Source of the DNA: Lentilactobacillus diolivorans DSM 14421
GTDB taxonomy: Bacteria > Bacillota > Bacilli > Lactobacillales > Lactobacillaceae
Direction of reading: 5' to 3'
Assembly: GCF_001434255.1 (NCBI RefSeq)
Contig: NZ_AZEY01000079.1
Span: 112,292-176,291 of the forward strand
DNA length: 64,000 nt
The notes below the pieces were generated by a model, which saw nothing but the letters and a program-made list of their open reading frames with translations, made no database searches and was not told where the DNA came from. Below, one piece after another: positions 1-8,478 of this stretch (positions are counted from its first letter, which is position 1; every line of letters begins with the position of its first letter). The position numbers and the translations under genes are program-made.

Positions 1-140
1 AAATCAGTGGTAAAAAGTATCTTTCTGTCGGACATAACCTTTTCCCACTTGTTTTTACGCCTTAAAAAGCTAGAATTGAATCTGCAGTTTAATTTTAACG
101 ATTTAACAAGAATCGAATTGTTATCAAGGGAGGGGATTGC

Positions 141-1244
141 ATGAGATGGGTTAAAACTCTCTTATGCTTTGTTTTGGCAATGACGCTGGGGGCGCCGGTT
201 GCTCAAGCTAAATATCATGTTTATCATCAAAAATCGTCAGGGCTTATCTACCACCGACGACATATGCGCTATCTTAATAATCATAAGGTTCATTATGTTA
301 GAGTGCCTAAACGTTACTATCATGTTCATCATGTCGGAATTGAACATAAGATTCAGTCGCAGCGCGGAAAGAAAGTGACATTCACAACGCGATATATTTT
401 ACCGTATCCCGGCAAAAATAGTCAGCATTGGGGGAATCCCCAATCAATTGCCATGGATGGCAAAAAATATATGTATATCGTATATTGCCCGACCAACCTG
501 CGTAATAAAGGACGAATTGTTCGGTTCAATATCGCAAACCTTGATTCCATTGGTGTGCGACTTCACCCAAAGGAATTACGGGATGCCTACGTTAAAAGTC
601 ACGGAAAATTTTCGTATATTCAAAAGCAAATTCATAAATGTATTAAAGCTGGGCCAATCTTTACTACGGGACATGGCCAGTCATTGGCATACAATTGGAA
701 AAATCATGGTTTATACATGTGGCGTGATAAAGAACGGGCTCCGCGGATTCCGGTTAGCAATTGGGGATATATCCAACACATTAATTCGAAAAGTTTGCGA
801 CCTGACTTCGCTATTCGATTTCGACTTAGCAGCCACGGTTTAACCGTTCCTGGTGGCCATGATTTAACATTTGATAAAAAGGGAAACGCTTATTTTTGGT
901 CGTTTCCAGGATGGTGCGCGTATGTTTTCAAAGGCAAAATTCATCACCGTTCCGTTAAATTCAAATTGACTTATCAGAAACTACGCCATTGGCCTGGTAC
1001 GCGAATTCAAAGTATGGGGTATAACCCGATTCGCAAGCGGCTGTTATTGTTGTCAGATGCTTCAGTTGCCAGTTTCCCTGCTAAGAAGTTAAAGGGGCAT
1101 GGTCATTTAACAAATGGATCCTTTGAATGGACCCAATTTGGTCCCAAACGTGAATTCGAGGGAATCGCGTATGATGGCACTGCTAAAGGCAATTTACTAG
1201 TCAATCATTGTCCTGAAGTGTTGCAGGCAAATCATGCTTATTAG
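141..1244 (+). CDS. Secreted protein of unknown function (paralog A)
   Basis: The 367-aa protein starts with a clear Sec signal peptide: MRWVK, a hydrophobic core, and an Ala-x-Ala type site after residue 23 (AQA/KYH). The mature part is basic and rich in His, Tyr and Trp, with no membrane segment or LPxTG anchor, so it is probably released or held by charge on the cell wall. It is homologous along its length to the next gene; both share GHGQSLAY, GGHDLTFD/AGHNLTFD, QSMGYNP and a C-terminal REFE.I motif. The repeated GHGQ and GYNP segments could be blades of a degenerate beta-propeller, but that is a guess. The SD GGGAGGGG lies about 7 nt before the ATG. I do not recognise a function. Confidence 0.8.
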   Translation: MRWVKTLLCFVLAMTLGAPVAQAKYHVYHQKSSGLIYHRRHMRYLNNHKVHYVRVPKRYYHVHHVGIEHKIQSQRGKKVTFTTRYILPYPGKNSQHWGNPQSIAMDGKKYMYIVYCPTNLRNKGRIVRFNIANLDSIGVRLHPKELRDAYVKSHGKFSYIQKQIHKCIKAGPIFTTGHGQSLAYNWKNHGLYMWRDKERAPRIPVSNWGYIQHINSKSLRPDFAIRFRLSSHGLTVPGGHDLTFDKKGNAYFWSFPGWCAYVFKGKIHHRSVKFKLTYQKLRHWPGTRIQSMGYNPIRKRLLLLSDASVASFPAKKLKGHGHLTNGSFEWTQFGPKREFEGIAYDGTAKGNLLVNHCPEVLQANHAY

Positions 1245-1386
1245 GTTAGTCTTATTAACTGGGATTGTGTTTGCAGTAAATGTAATTGCTTTGATTTGTT
1301 TGAAAAAGGCGTCGTAGTTCTAAGAAAATGCAGTACAATAAAGTTATCTTGTGATGCATATCGGCATCAGTTGGAGGGAATTAGAT

Positions 1387-2454
1387 ATGAAATTTAACAA
1401 ACTGTTGGTAGGGGTACTGGCTGGCTTGTCGTTGGGATTAATGACTGTTGCAACAGTTAATGCGGCTACATACGTTCAAAGGAGTAACGCGATTTATCAG
1501 TATTCCGGCTCAAGCTTACGCACGGTGAACAATCGGCAAGTTCACTTTGTCAAAGTAGGTTCGGATTACAACTGGTCAAATAATCCAACAGGGAAAGATT
1601 CGATTCATAGTGTAAGTGGCACTAAATGGACGCTGAAAACCAAATATTTATTGCCTAATAATCATGAGGCACTTGGTAAGACCGATTGGGATATGACAAA
1701 TCCACAAGCAGCGACGTTTGCAGGTAATTATTTATTTGTTTTATACGCGCCACATCAAAATCATGGCCGGGGATTTGTGGTCCGTTTTGACATGCACAAG
1801 TTGAACAGTTCAAGTCTATCAGCAATTCAAGGTGCCTTGGCACCCAAGCGGATGGCTGGGATAAAAGTCGGACCAATGTTTGAAGTTGGTCATGGGCAAT
1901 CTCTAGCCTATGATCGTAAACACCACTCAATTTGGACTTGGCGAGATCGTCCTGATATGAAGCCGACTGCTTGGTCAACTATCCAAAGAGTCAGTTCAAC
2001 ATCGTTAAAGCCGAATAAAGTCATTAAATTTCATATGAATAATCGTGGTGCCATGGTGCCGGCAGGTCATAATCTCACATTTGATAATTCAGGTCATGCA
2101 TACTGGTGGGGTATCTCTGGTGGTAAAGTTAAAATTTATCGGGCAGTGATTGGAAATCGATCAGTTAAAGTCAGTTTGACTAAGCAACTCCTCAAAAAGA
2201 GCACTGGCACTCATGAGCAGTCAATGGGGTATAATCCACATAATGGTCGCCTATACCTGGTTTCCGATGATTCAATTCAAACATTACCAGCACGCAAGCT
2301 AGCGGGTCGGGGTAGTTTGAAGCGCAGAGATATTAAATATACACGATTCCATTCTGGTAGAGAATTTGAAAGTATCATCTTTGATCGAAGTGGCCATGGT
2401 ATGCTGCTAACAAACCGTAATCCAGAATTACTTCGATCAACAACTGCTTACTAA
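1387..2454 (+). CDS. Secreted protein of unknown function (paralog B)
   Basis: This 355-aa protein is a tandem paralog of the preceding gene. The start at 1387 (MKFNKLLVG) is chosen because GGAGGG sits 10 nt upstream and because it begins a proper signal peptide ending near residue 26 (VNA/ATY). An in-frame ATG at 1351 would add residues ahead of the signal peptide. It shares the GHGQSLAYD, W-rich centre, PAGHNLTFDNSG, QSMGYNPHNG and GREFES motifs with paralog A. The 142-bp gap between the genes is AT-rich with no terminator, so co-transcription is possible. The function is unknown. Duplication followed by divergence suggests surface or extracellular proteins adapted to different partners. 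Confidence 0.8.
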   Translation: MKFNKLLVGVLAGLSLGLMTVATVNAATYVQRSNAIYQYSGSSLRTVNNRQVHFVKVGSDYNWSNNPTGKDSIHSVSGTKWTLKTKYLLPNNHEALGKTDWDMTNPQAATFAGNYLFVLYAPHQNHGRGFVVRFDMHKLNSSSLSAIQGALAPKRMAGIKVGPMFEVGHGQSLAYDRKHHSIWTWRDRPDMKPTAWSTIQRVSSTSLKPNKVIKFHMNNRGAMVPAGHNLTFDNSGHAYWWGISGGKVKIYRAVIGNRSVKVSLTKQLLKKSTGTHEQSMGYNPHNGRLYLVSDDSIQTLPARKLAGRGSLKRRDIKYTRFHSGREFESIIFDRSGHGMLLTNRNPELLRSTTAY

Positions 2455-2489
2455 AATTTATTTTTTAAACCGATTGTTTATTTAGGAAG

Positions 2490-2534
2490 AAGAGACTTGG
2501 AGGACAATAATTATTTTGCCCAGTCTCTTTTTTT
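2490..2534 (+). terminator. Intrinsic terminator after the secreted paralogs
   Basis: AAGAGACT pairs with AGTCTCTT around a loop that carries the GGACAATAAT..ATTTTGCCC core, followed by a run of seven T. The same core recurs in other terminator-like hairpins of this window. Confidence 0.75.
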
Positions 2535-2545
2535 ATACTTCATTT

Positions 2546-2595
2546 TTGACACCGTGTCACTAATGAGGTATCATTTATTAAATGACAGGATGTCA
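2546..2595 (+). promoter_or_regulatory. hrtR promoter with two palindromic operators
   Basis: The -35 TTGACA (2546-2551) and -10 TATCAT (2569-2574) are 17 nt apart. Two inverted repeats, TGACACCGTGTCA (2547-2559) and TGACAGGATGTCA (2583-2595), have centres 36 bp apart; one overlaps the -35 and the other covers the transcript start. The repeats match from memory the Lactococcus HrtR site (TGACACAGTGTCA core), so autorepression relieved by heme is expected. Confidence 0.8.
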
Positions 2596-2610
2596 CTAGG
2601 AGGAAATGCG

Positions 2611-3141
2611 ATGGTATCAACAACTTTTTTAAATTTAAAAACTGAAAAGCAAGCCAAAATTCGTAAAGCGCTTTTGGTGGAATTTAGTAATCAGCCATTG
2701 GCTAAGGCACAAGTTGCGCCGATTGTTAAAATGGCGGGAATTGCACGTGGGGCATTTTATAAGTATTTTGATGATTTGGCTGATTCTTACAGATATTTGT
2801 ACGGCGTTGCAATGCATGACATTCACGCCGCTATTAATCAGAAAGTTAGTAACGATTCGTTTGATCCCCAATTTTATTTAAACCAAGTCGCTACTTTTGT
2901 TGATGGCGTGGTAAATAGCCGGTATCAAGAATTGATTAAGATGCATTTGGATAAAAATGAGTCGCTAATTGGTGAAGATCGTTCTCAACCGGTTTCAGAA
3001 TTAGACAGCCGTCAGTGGGCAGCGATGATATTAAGTCATCAGGTTATCAAAACAATTTTATTAAATCCCGAGCGGAAAGTTCAGACTATGAAACGATTGA
3101 AAGAAGTCCTTGAATTGCTGGATGGAGAGGAGATGGGCTAA
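2611..3141 (+). CDS. hrtR: TetR-family repressor, HrtR-like heme sensor
   Basis: The 176-aa protein has an N-terminal TetR helix-turn-helix (about residues 15-55, ending GIARGAFYKYFDD) and a helical ligand domain. The start at 2611 follows AGGAGG at good spacing and lies just downstream of the promoter; longer in-frame starts would lie upstream of the promoter. Three features support HrtR rather than a generic drug repressor: gene order TetR-permease-ATPase as in lactococcal hrtRBA, the two TGACA-N3-TGTCA operators, and His72 (GVAMHDIHAA) plus His143 (ILSHQV), which could match the two heme ligands reported for HrtR (His72 and His149 there). Its stop overlaps the permease start (TAATG). Heme binding itself is inferred. 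Confidence 0.75.
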   Translation: MVSTTFLNLKTEKQAKIRKALLVEFSNQPLAKAQVAPIVKMAGIARGAFYKYFDDLADSYRYLYGVAMHDIHAAINQKVSNDSFDPQFYLNQVATFVDGVVNSRYQELIKMHLDKNESLIGEDRSQPVSELDSRQWAAMILSHQVIKTILLNPERKVQTMKRLKEVLELLDGEEMG

Positions 3142-4205
3142 TGTATTTAGCGTTAAAAGAGATCTTTCATGAAAAATTACGATATAGTTTAATTATTGCA
3201 ATGATCGTTCTGATTACGTATTTAATTTTTATTTTATCAGGACTCTCAACGGGGCTTGCTGGTGAGAATACGCAAGCAATTGATTCCTGGGGTGCTAAAA
3301 GCATGGTTTTGAATAAAGATGCCAACGTTAATTTGAACCAGTCGCTTATTACTGATCGTCAGGCAGAGGATGCCAATCTTACCAACCGTGAAGCGGTTAT
3401 TGGGCAAGCACCGGTTGTCGCTAAGCACCAAGGTAGCCCTAAAGAATCATCTTCATTTGTTGGTATTAAAAATGACCAATTTATTGCTAAAAATTTGAAA
3501 ATAGCTTCGGGTCATAAAGTTCATAATAATCGTCAAGTCGTGGTTGATGATCAATTCAAATCAGATGGGTATCGAATTGGAGATAAAATTCAATTGAATT
3601 CACTTTCTGACAAATATCAAATCGTTGGTTTTACAAAAGATGCAAAACTCAACGTAGCACCAGTGATTTACGGAACCTTATCTGCGTGGAAACAGCTGCG
3701 GGGAATGGAAAATACAAATGCCTTTGGAAGTGCGATTGCTTCCAAGAACGTAAACTACAACGCAAACAATTCGCAGTTAAAAAAATATTCAATTGCATAT
3801 TTTATTTCAAAACTACCAGGTTATTCGGCACAAAATACCACTTTTGATTTTATGATTGGATTCTTAATGATTATTTCGTTAATCATCATTGCGGTTTTCC
3901 TCTATATCTTGACGGTTCAGGCATTACCGACCTATGCGGTTTTACGAGCACAGGGAATTCCGGCCGCTGCGTTGGTTAGAACGATTATGGGTCAATCACT
4001 TATCTTGATGGCTGCGGGAATTATTATTGGCGCTGCTCTGACACTTTTGACTTCCAGAATGATCCCAATTGGAGTGCCGATTGCCTTTAATGTTCCCATG
4101 TTGAGTATGATTTCGGTTGGACTTCTGTTTATGGGAGTTGTCGGTGCCGCAATTCCGGCTCGGAAGATTGCGACAGTTGATCCGGTTCAGGTGATTGGAG
4201 GTTAA
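3141..4205 (+). CDS. hrtB: ABC transporter permease, FtsX/MacB fold (HrtB-like)
   Basis: The protein has 354 aa: one N-terminal TM helix (about residues 12-36), a large extracytoplasmic domain (about 37-230) and three C-terminal TM helices (FMIGFLMIISLIII, LILMAAGIIIGAA, MISVGLLFMGVVGA). This is the MacB/FtsX-type topology. It ends in the typical PARKIATVDPVQVI segment that contacts the ATPase. In the inferred role it dimerises with HrtA to expel heme from the membrane and protect against heme toxicity. It overlaps the repressor gene by one base and precedes the ATPase by 2 nt, so the three genes form one transcript. Another small-molecule or peptide substrate remains possible, since MacB-type permeases are diverse. 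Confidence 0.75.
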   Translation: MYLALKEIFHEKLRYSLIIAMIVLITYLIFILSGLSTGLAGENTQAIDSWGAKSMVLNKDANVNLNQSLITDRQAEDANLTNREAVIGQAPVVAKHQGSPKESSSFVGIKNDQFIAKNLKIASGHKVHNNRQVVVDDQFKSDGYRIGDKIQLNSLSDKYQIVGFTKDAKLNVAPVIYGTLSAWKQLRGMENTNAFGSAIASKNVNYNANNSQLKKYSIAYFISKLPGYSAQNTTFDFMIGFLMIISLIIIAVFLYILTVQALPTYAVLRAQGIPAAALVRTIMGQSLILMAAGIIIGAALTLLTSRMIPIGVPIAFNVPMLSMISVGLLFMGVVGAAIPARKIATVDPVQVIGG

Positions 4206-4207
4206 TC

Positions 4208-4915
4208 ATGTCAGTAATTGAATTGAAAAATATTAATAAGTATTTTGGAACGGGAACTGCAAAAGTCCATGTTCTCCATGATATTAACTTTTCAGCTGCC
4301 AAAGGCGACTTAATTGTGGTTGTTGGTCCATCCGGCTCCGGAAAAAGCACATTTTTGACGATTGCGGGAGGATTGCAAACTCCCAGTTCTGGAGAAGTTA
4401 TTGTTGAAGGAAAACCCGTTAGCGAATTAAATAAAAAGCAGCGGGACAAATTGCGGCTAAATCAAGTGGGGTTTGTTCTTCAATCGTATTCTCTCGTGCC
4501 TTATCTTAGGGTGAAAGAACAATTTGAATTTGTAAGAAAGATTAAGCCGAACGGAAACCTGGGTCATGAGGAACTTGAAAATCTTTTAAATGAGCTAGGT
4601 ATAGAAAGTTTAGTTAATAAGTACCCAGGTCAGCTTTCCGGTGGTCAGACTCAACGAGTTGCAATTGCCAGAGCCTTATACGCTAATCCGGAAATTGTGC
4701 TTGCAGACGAGCCGACGGCTGCCTTGGATAGTGCGCGAGTAATCGAGGTCGGCAAAATGTTTAAAGAACTAGCAGAGAGACATAATAAGGCGGTTGTAAT
4801 CGTCACCCATGATACAAGACTAATGGATTTTGCCGATCAAACATATGAGATTCTGGATGGTCGAATGAGCGTTCGAAAACCAACTCATATAACTAACAAC
4901 CAGTTCGAATCTTGA
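4208..4915 (+). CDS. hrtA: ABC transporter ATP-binding protein (HrtA-like)
   Basis: This is a 235-aa cytoplasmic ATPase of the MacB/LolD type. It has Walker A GPSGSGKST (about residues 40-48), the Q-loop in FVLQSYSLVPYL, signature LSGGQTQRVAIARAL, Walker B EIVLADEPTAALD and the H-loop VTHD. Length and motifs are complete. It is the last gene of the hrtRBA-like operon and is followed by a strong bidirectional terminator. It powers the neighbouring permease. The family assignment is secure; the heme substrate is inferred from the operators and gene order. Confidence 0.8.
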   Translation: MSVIELKNINKYFGTGTAKVHVLHDINFSAAKGDLIVVVGPSGSGKSTFLTIAGGLQTPSSGEVIVEGKPVSELNKKQRDKLRLNQVGFVLQSYSLVPYLRVKEQFEFVRKIKPNGNLGHEELENLLNELGIESLVNKYPGQLSGGQTQRVAIARALYANPEIVLADEPTAALDSARVIEVGKMFKELAERHNKAVVIVTHDTRLMDFADQTYEILDGRMSVRKPTHITNNQFES

Positions 4916-4998
4916 TGATTGAGTAGACTTAAATGTGGTTTATCGGTGAAAACCGTCTTGTTAGTTGGTAGTTGAATATGGCAATCCTTTTTAATTAC

Positions 4999-5044
4999 AA
5001 AACGGGGGCTAAGGCAAAAATAATTTTGTCTAGCCCCCGTTTTG
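4999..5044. terminator. Bidirectional terminator
   Basis: AAAACGGGGGCTA pairs with TAGCCCCCGTTTT around a loop with GGCAAAA-ATAA-TTTTG, with A and T runs on both sides. It lies between the convergent hrtA gene and the macrodomain gene and can stop both. Confidence 0.8.
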
Positions 5045-5167
5045 GGTAATCCAATTAAATGCTGGAATTTATCTGCCCTTGTCTTACACGGTTATTGTAA
5101 TCCTGCCTAGTACCCAGTAGAAAGGGTTGTTTGCACTTTAAATGGTGTGAGATAAATGATGTGGCTC

Positions 5168-5656
5168 TCACTTCGCCTGCAGATAAGCCTGGTAAGTTTC
5201 TGAATCAAAGCAAACCATGGTGACATCCAATGGCATGTTAAAATTCTTAATAGCCTCAGTTGCAATTTTTGCGGCCTGATTAAGTGGGAAATCATAGATG
5301 CCGGTGCTGATTGAAGGGAATGCAACTGTTAGACAATGATTCTCAACTGCCCGTTTTAGACTGTTCACATAACAGTTACGTAACAGTTGGGCTTCATTGT
5401 GGTTTCCACCATGCCAAATTGGTCCAGGTGTATGAATGATAAATTTAGCTGGTAAATTAAAACCAGGCGTTACTTTTGCTTCTCCTGTCGGGCAGCCGTT
5501 TAGTTTTCGACATGCTTCATCTAATTGAGAACCGGCAGCCCGATGGATAGCGCCATCGACACCATCGCCGCCGGCTAATGCGGTATTAGCCGCGTTTACA
5601 ATTGCGTCAACATGCACTTTAGTAATATCGCCTTTAATTATATTAAAATTTGCCAT
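5168..5656 (-). CDS. Macrodomain protein (O-acetyl-ADP-ribose deacetylase type)
   Basis: This 162-aa single-domain protein begins MANFNIIKGDIT. The macrodomain hallmarks are VDAIVNAANTAL, the GGDGVDGAIHRAAG loop, the HTPGPIWHGG segment and SISTGIYDFPL before the last helix. By family (YmdB/MacroD-like) it would hydrolyse O-acetyl-ADP-ribose or ADP-ribosyl-glutamate in the cytoplasm. The start at 5656 is chosen over 5689 because GGAG lies 7 nt upstream. It sits 37 bp downstream of a small hypothetical gene on the same strand, so they are probably co-transcribed. The family is clear; the substrate is not visible. Confidence 0.85.
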   Translation of the reverse strand: MANFNIIKGDITKVHVDAIVNAANTALAGGDGVDGAIHRAAGSQLDEACRKLNGCPTGEAKVTPGFNLPAKFIIHTPGPIWHGGNHNEAQLLRNCYVNSLKRAVENHCLTVAFPSISTGIYDFPLNQAAKIATEAIKNFNMPLDVTMVCFDSETYQAYLQAK

Positions 5657-5693
5657 AATGATCTCCTTATCGTATAGATGTGATAGCAACTAA

Positions 5694-5906
5694 TTAATCA
5701 GCATTACTTGTTTGACTTTCACGATCTAAAAGATCTCGATAGATTTGTTGATATTCTGAAATGTCACCCATTCCGAAGAAAAAGTCTGCCATTTTCCGTT
5801 GATTGTTAACGCCATAACGGCTTAAGTAGGTTAGTGGTAGTTTTTGCTTGTCCATTTGTGCCAAGATGGCAAGCCCGTAATTACGTTTAGTCTTTGGTTG
5901 CTGCAT
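5694..5906 (-). CDS. Small hypothetical protein
   Basis: The 70-aa product is basic at the N-terminus (MQQPKTKRNYG), contains an aromatic FFFGM segment and has a hydrophilic tail. There is no signal peptide or membrane helix. An SD-like GAGGGGGAC lies just before the ATG, and the gene abuts the macrodomain gene in the same direction. I do not recognise a family. The tight spacing is the only hint of a link with ADP-ribose metabolism. Confidence 0.6.
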   Translation of the reverse strand: MQQPKTKRNYGLAILAQMDKQKLPLTYLSRYGVNNQRKMADFFFGMGDISEYQQIYRDLLDRESQTSNAD

Positions 5907-6078
5907 CGTAAGTCCCCCTCTGAACTTCTTTTGAAAAAGTGCTTATGTTTTATATTATACGAACATCAGTTTGTGTAGTAAAGCTTAAATTTTAATACTT
6001 TTTATTATTCGGGATTTATTGCGGATTATGAAGTAGTGTCAGGCTAAGTTAGAAGCAATTTAGATTTGTAACATGGAC

Positions 6079-6130
6079 AAACAGCTCGCAACCAACAGTC
6101 CTGATTTGACTTGTCGGCTGCGAGCTGTTT
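6079..6130 (-). terminator. Probable terminator of the metal ATPase gene
   Basis: AAACAGCTCGCA pairs with TGCGAGCTGTTT across a 28-nt loop, just past the stop of the minus-strand ATPase gene. The stem is strong but the T tract is poor, so termination may be Rho-independent only in part. Confidence 0.5.
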
Positions 6131-6150
6131 AGGCTTTATTTCTGACTTTT

Positions 6151-7944
6151 TTATTGGTCAACTCTGGCTTTTAATGCCCATAGAATTGTAATAGTGTCGA
6201 CAACTTCCTGGAAGAGCGCGCCAATAATTGCCGGGATAACGCCAAAGCTGGCAATTAACATTAAGATCGTACAGATCGCAATTCCAATTAAGACTGATTG
6301 TTTCGCCACGTTCATCGTATCGTTAGAGATTTTGACTGCTTTACTAACCAACCCCAAGTTATCTTTTAGCACAACGGCATCTGCCGACTCACTGGCTGCG
6401 GTAGCACCATGAGCACCCATTGCGATCCCAACGTCGGCCATGGCCAATGACGGCGCATCATTGACACCATCACCAACCATGACGACGGGTCGAAATTGGT
6501 TTTCAATTTTTTCAATAACGGAGATCTTTTCTTCAGGTAAACGGTCGCCGTAAACTTTGTCAATACCGACTCGTTGCGCAATTTCATGAGCGATTGATTT
6601 TCGGTCGCCCGAAATCATCATAATTTGTTTGGCGCCTTGGTCATGTAATTGATCCATGACCTTTTTGGCTTCTGGTCGTAATTCGTCAGAAAACGAAACG
6701 TAACCAATATAGTGATCATTGACCGAAACGTAAACGGTTGTTTGATCAATTGCTTTGATCGGTTTTTTCGAAATAAAAGACGGTTTACCAACTTTAACTG
6801 TCTTGTTATCGATAGTTGCTGTAACACCTTGGGCAGTTGTTTCAACCACGTTGGTAGCCGTCGGGATGTTTTCGGGAATTGCCGCCACCAGGGAACGGGC
6901 TAAAATATGGCTGGATTGCTGTTCGGCACCAGCCGCCAAAGCAAGGACTTCTTTTTGGGTATAACCATTTGTTGCATAAACTTGATCAACAGTGAGATGA
7001 CCCTTGGTAATGGTTCCGGTTTTATCGAAAGCAAACGTTTTTGCAGTGGCAAGTTTTTCGATAATTGTACCGCTCTTAACAATAATACCATTTCGGCTTG
7101 CTCGACTCATTCCTGAAACTAACGCGATTGGTGCCGCTAGAATCAGTGGGCAGGGAGATGCCACGACCAGCACTTCAGCAAACCGAATTGGATCTCCGGC
7201 GACATACCATGCCACACCTGCAATTGCATAGGCTAATAGAGTGAATGGCACGGCGTAACGGTCCGCCATTCGCACGAAGTGAGCAGGCGTACTTTCGGCT
7301 TGCTTGACTAAACGAATGATGTTTTGATATTGGCTGTCATCAGCTGTTTTATCAGCGATCATTTCAAACGAATTATCACCATTAATCGCACCGGACATAA
7401 CTGTCTCACCGACGGCTTTGTCAATTGGCCTGGATTCACCGGTTAACGATGCTTCGTCAACGGTTGTGTTCCCACGTGTAAGCGTGCCGTCAACTGGGAT
7501 GACTTCGCCTGGCTTAACAACCAGCCGATCACCAACACTAACTTGATCGATCTGGACTGCTTTGAGGTTATCACCTGTGATTAAATGGGCGGACTGAGGT
7601 GAATTTTCAAGTAGCGATTGGAGTTCTGAGTTGGCCTTGTTGGCAGCGTAATCTTCCAAAGCGTCCCCACCAGTTAACATCAGTAGAACAATTAAGCCGG
7701 CCCAGTACTCACCGACGGCGATGGTGGCAATAACAGCGGTAATTGCCAATAAATCGACACCAAATTTTCCGGATCGTAGTGTCTTAACCATATCAATAAA
7801 CATGAGTAATGCGATAAACAAGCCAAGTGTGGAAATGACGATTTGGGAATAGAAAGGCAATCTTAAAACGAATTCAAGAATGAGTGCAATCCCACCAACG
7901 GCAAGGACACCAATTAAACGCATATAGTTTGACAGTTTACTCAT
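6151..7944 (-). CDS. Heavy-metal P1B-type ATPase, SPC subgroup
   Basis: The 597-aa membrane ATPase has no N-terminal metal-binding domain. The order is membrane helices, the actuator loop TGES, the metal-binding SPCP motif in VVASPCPLILAAPIAL, the phosphorylation site DKTGTIT, a nucleotide domain, and GDGVNDAPSLAMADVG. The SPC motif and lack of an HMA domain fit the P1B-4 group (Co, Zn, Fe(II) or Cd export). The His-Pro pair of the nucleotide domain (normally SxHP) reads SSHILA here. SD GGAG precedes the ATG, and an extended -10 TGTTATAAT lies about 50 nt upstream. The exact metal cannot be read from sequence. A second P1B ATPase with a CPG motif occurs at 53.4 kb. Confidence 0.85.
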   Translation of the reverse strand: MSKLSNYMRLIGVLAVGGIALILEFVLRLPFYSQIVISTLGLFIALLMFIDMVKTLRSGKFGVDLLAITAVIATIAVGEYWAGLIVLLMLTGGDALEDYAANKANSELQSLLENSPQSAHLITGDNLKAVQIDQVSVGDRLVVKPGEVIPVDGTLTRGNTTVDEASLTGESRPIDKAVGETVMSGAINGDNSFEMIADKTADDSQYQNIIRLVKQAESTPAHFVRMADRYAVPFTLLAYAIAGVAWYVAGDPIRFAEVLVVASPCPLILAAPIALVSGMSRASRNGIIVKSGTIIEKLATAKTFAFDKTGTITKGHLTVDQVYATNGYTQKEVLALAAGAEQQSSHILARSLVAAIPENIPTATNVVETTAQGVTATIDNKTVKVGKPSFISKKPIKAIDQTTVYVSVNDHYIGYVSFSDELRPEAKKVMDQLHDQGAKQIMMISGDRKSIAHEIAQRVGIDKVYGDRLPEEKISVIEKIENQFRPVVMVGDGVNDAPSLAMADVGIAMGAHGATAASESADAVVLKDNLGLVSKAVKISNDTMNVAKQSVLIGIAICTILMLIASFGVIPAIIGALFQEVVDTITILWALKARVDQ

Positions 7945-8478
7945 TAGTAGTTCCTCCAGACGTAATTAACATTCTATCTAGATTATAACAATTCTAAACT
8001 AGCAATTATAGTTTTCGGCTTGTGATTAATAATTTAGTAAAATTTACGTTGCCTGAATAGACATCAGCGCGTATAATAATAAAAAATTTAAAGAGAAATT
8101 TTTTATTGATTTTATATGTAGTTGCTTTGCGTGGCACGCCCCGATTATTGCCATTAATGAATGCAAACATGAACAGATTTTCATTAATCGTGACTTTTAA
8201 TGTGTTCTGAAACTTATTTGGGATCATTTATCGCGGTTCTTTGGCAAACGCATTCGGAGCGATAATTATTGATCAGTCTAACCAATTCCTTTTTTACCAT
8301 GATTACTAGATTATATCATGGTCAATTCACTTAAAACTGCCGGCACCTGTGCTTGGCGGCTGCATGCAAAAAGTAAATTATCTGAGAAATAAAAAGGGAT
8401 TCCCAAAATGCAGTCATTGCATCTTGGAAATCCTTTTTTATAAGGTTTTAAATTGAGCACCGACTGAATCTGGATAAA
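7945..8478. other. 534-bp AT-rich intergenic region
   Basis: I see no credible gene here. It holds the ATPase promoter at the left end, an inverted repeat ACCATGAT..ATCATGGT (8296-8322), and a terminator at the right end (annotated separately). Short ORFs on the minus strand lack a ribosome site and have shadow-like composition. Confidence 0.5.
8391..8439 (-). terminator. Terminator of the aldo/keto reductase gene
   Basis: AAAAAGGGATTCCCAAAATGCA pairs with TGCATCTTGGAAATCCTTTTTT around a 4-nt loop. It lies 40 bp past the minus-strand stop codon and has T runs on both strands. Confidence 0.7.

Noticed and set aside
8006-8227. A 73-codon minus-strand ORF in the gap after the metal ATPase
   Set aside because: AT-rich, Phe/Lys/Asn-dominated composition and no ribosome site; it reads like intergenic sequence.
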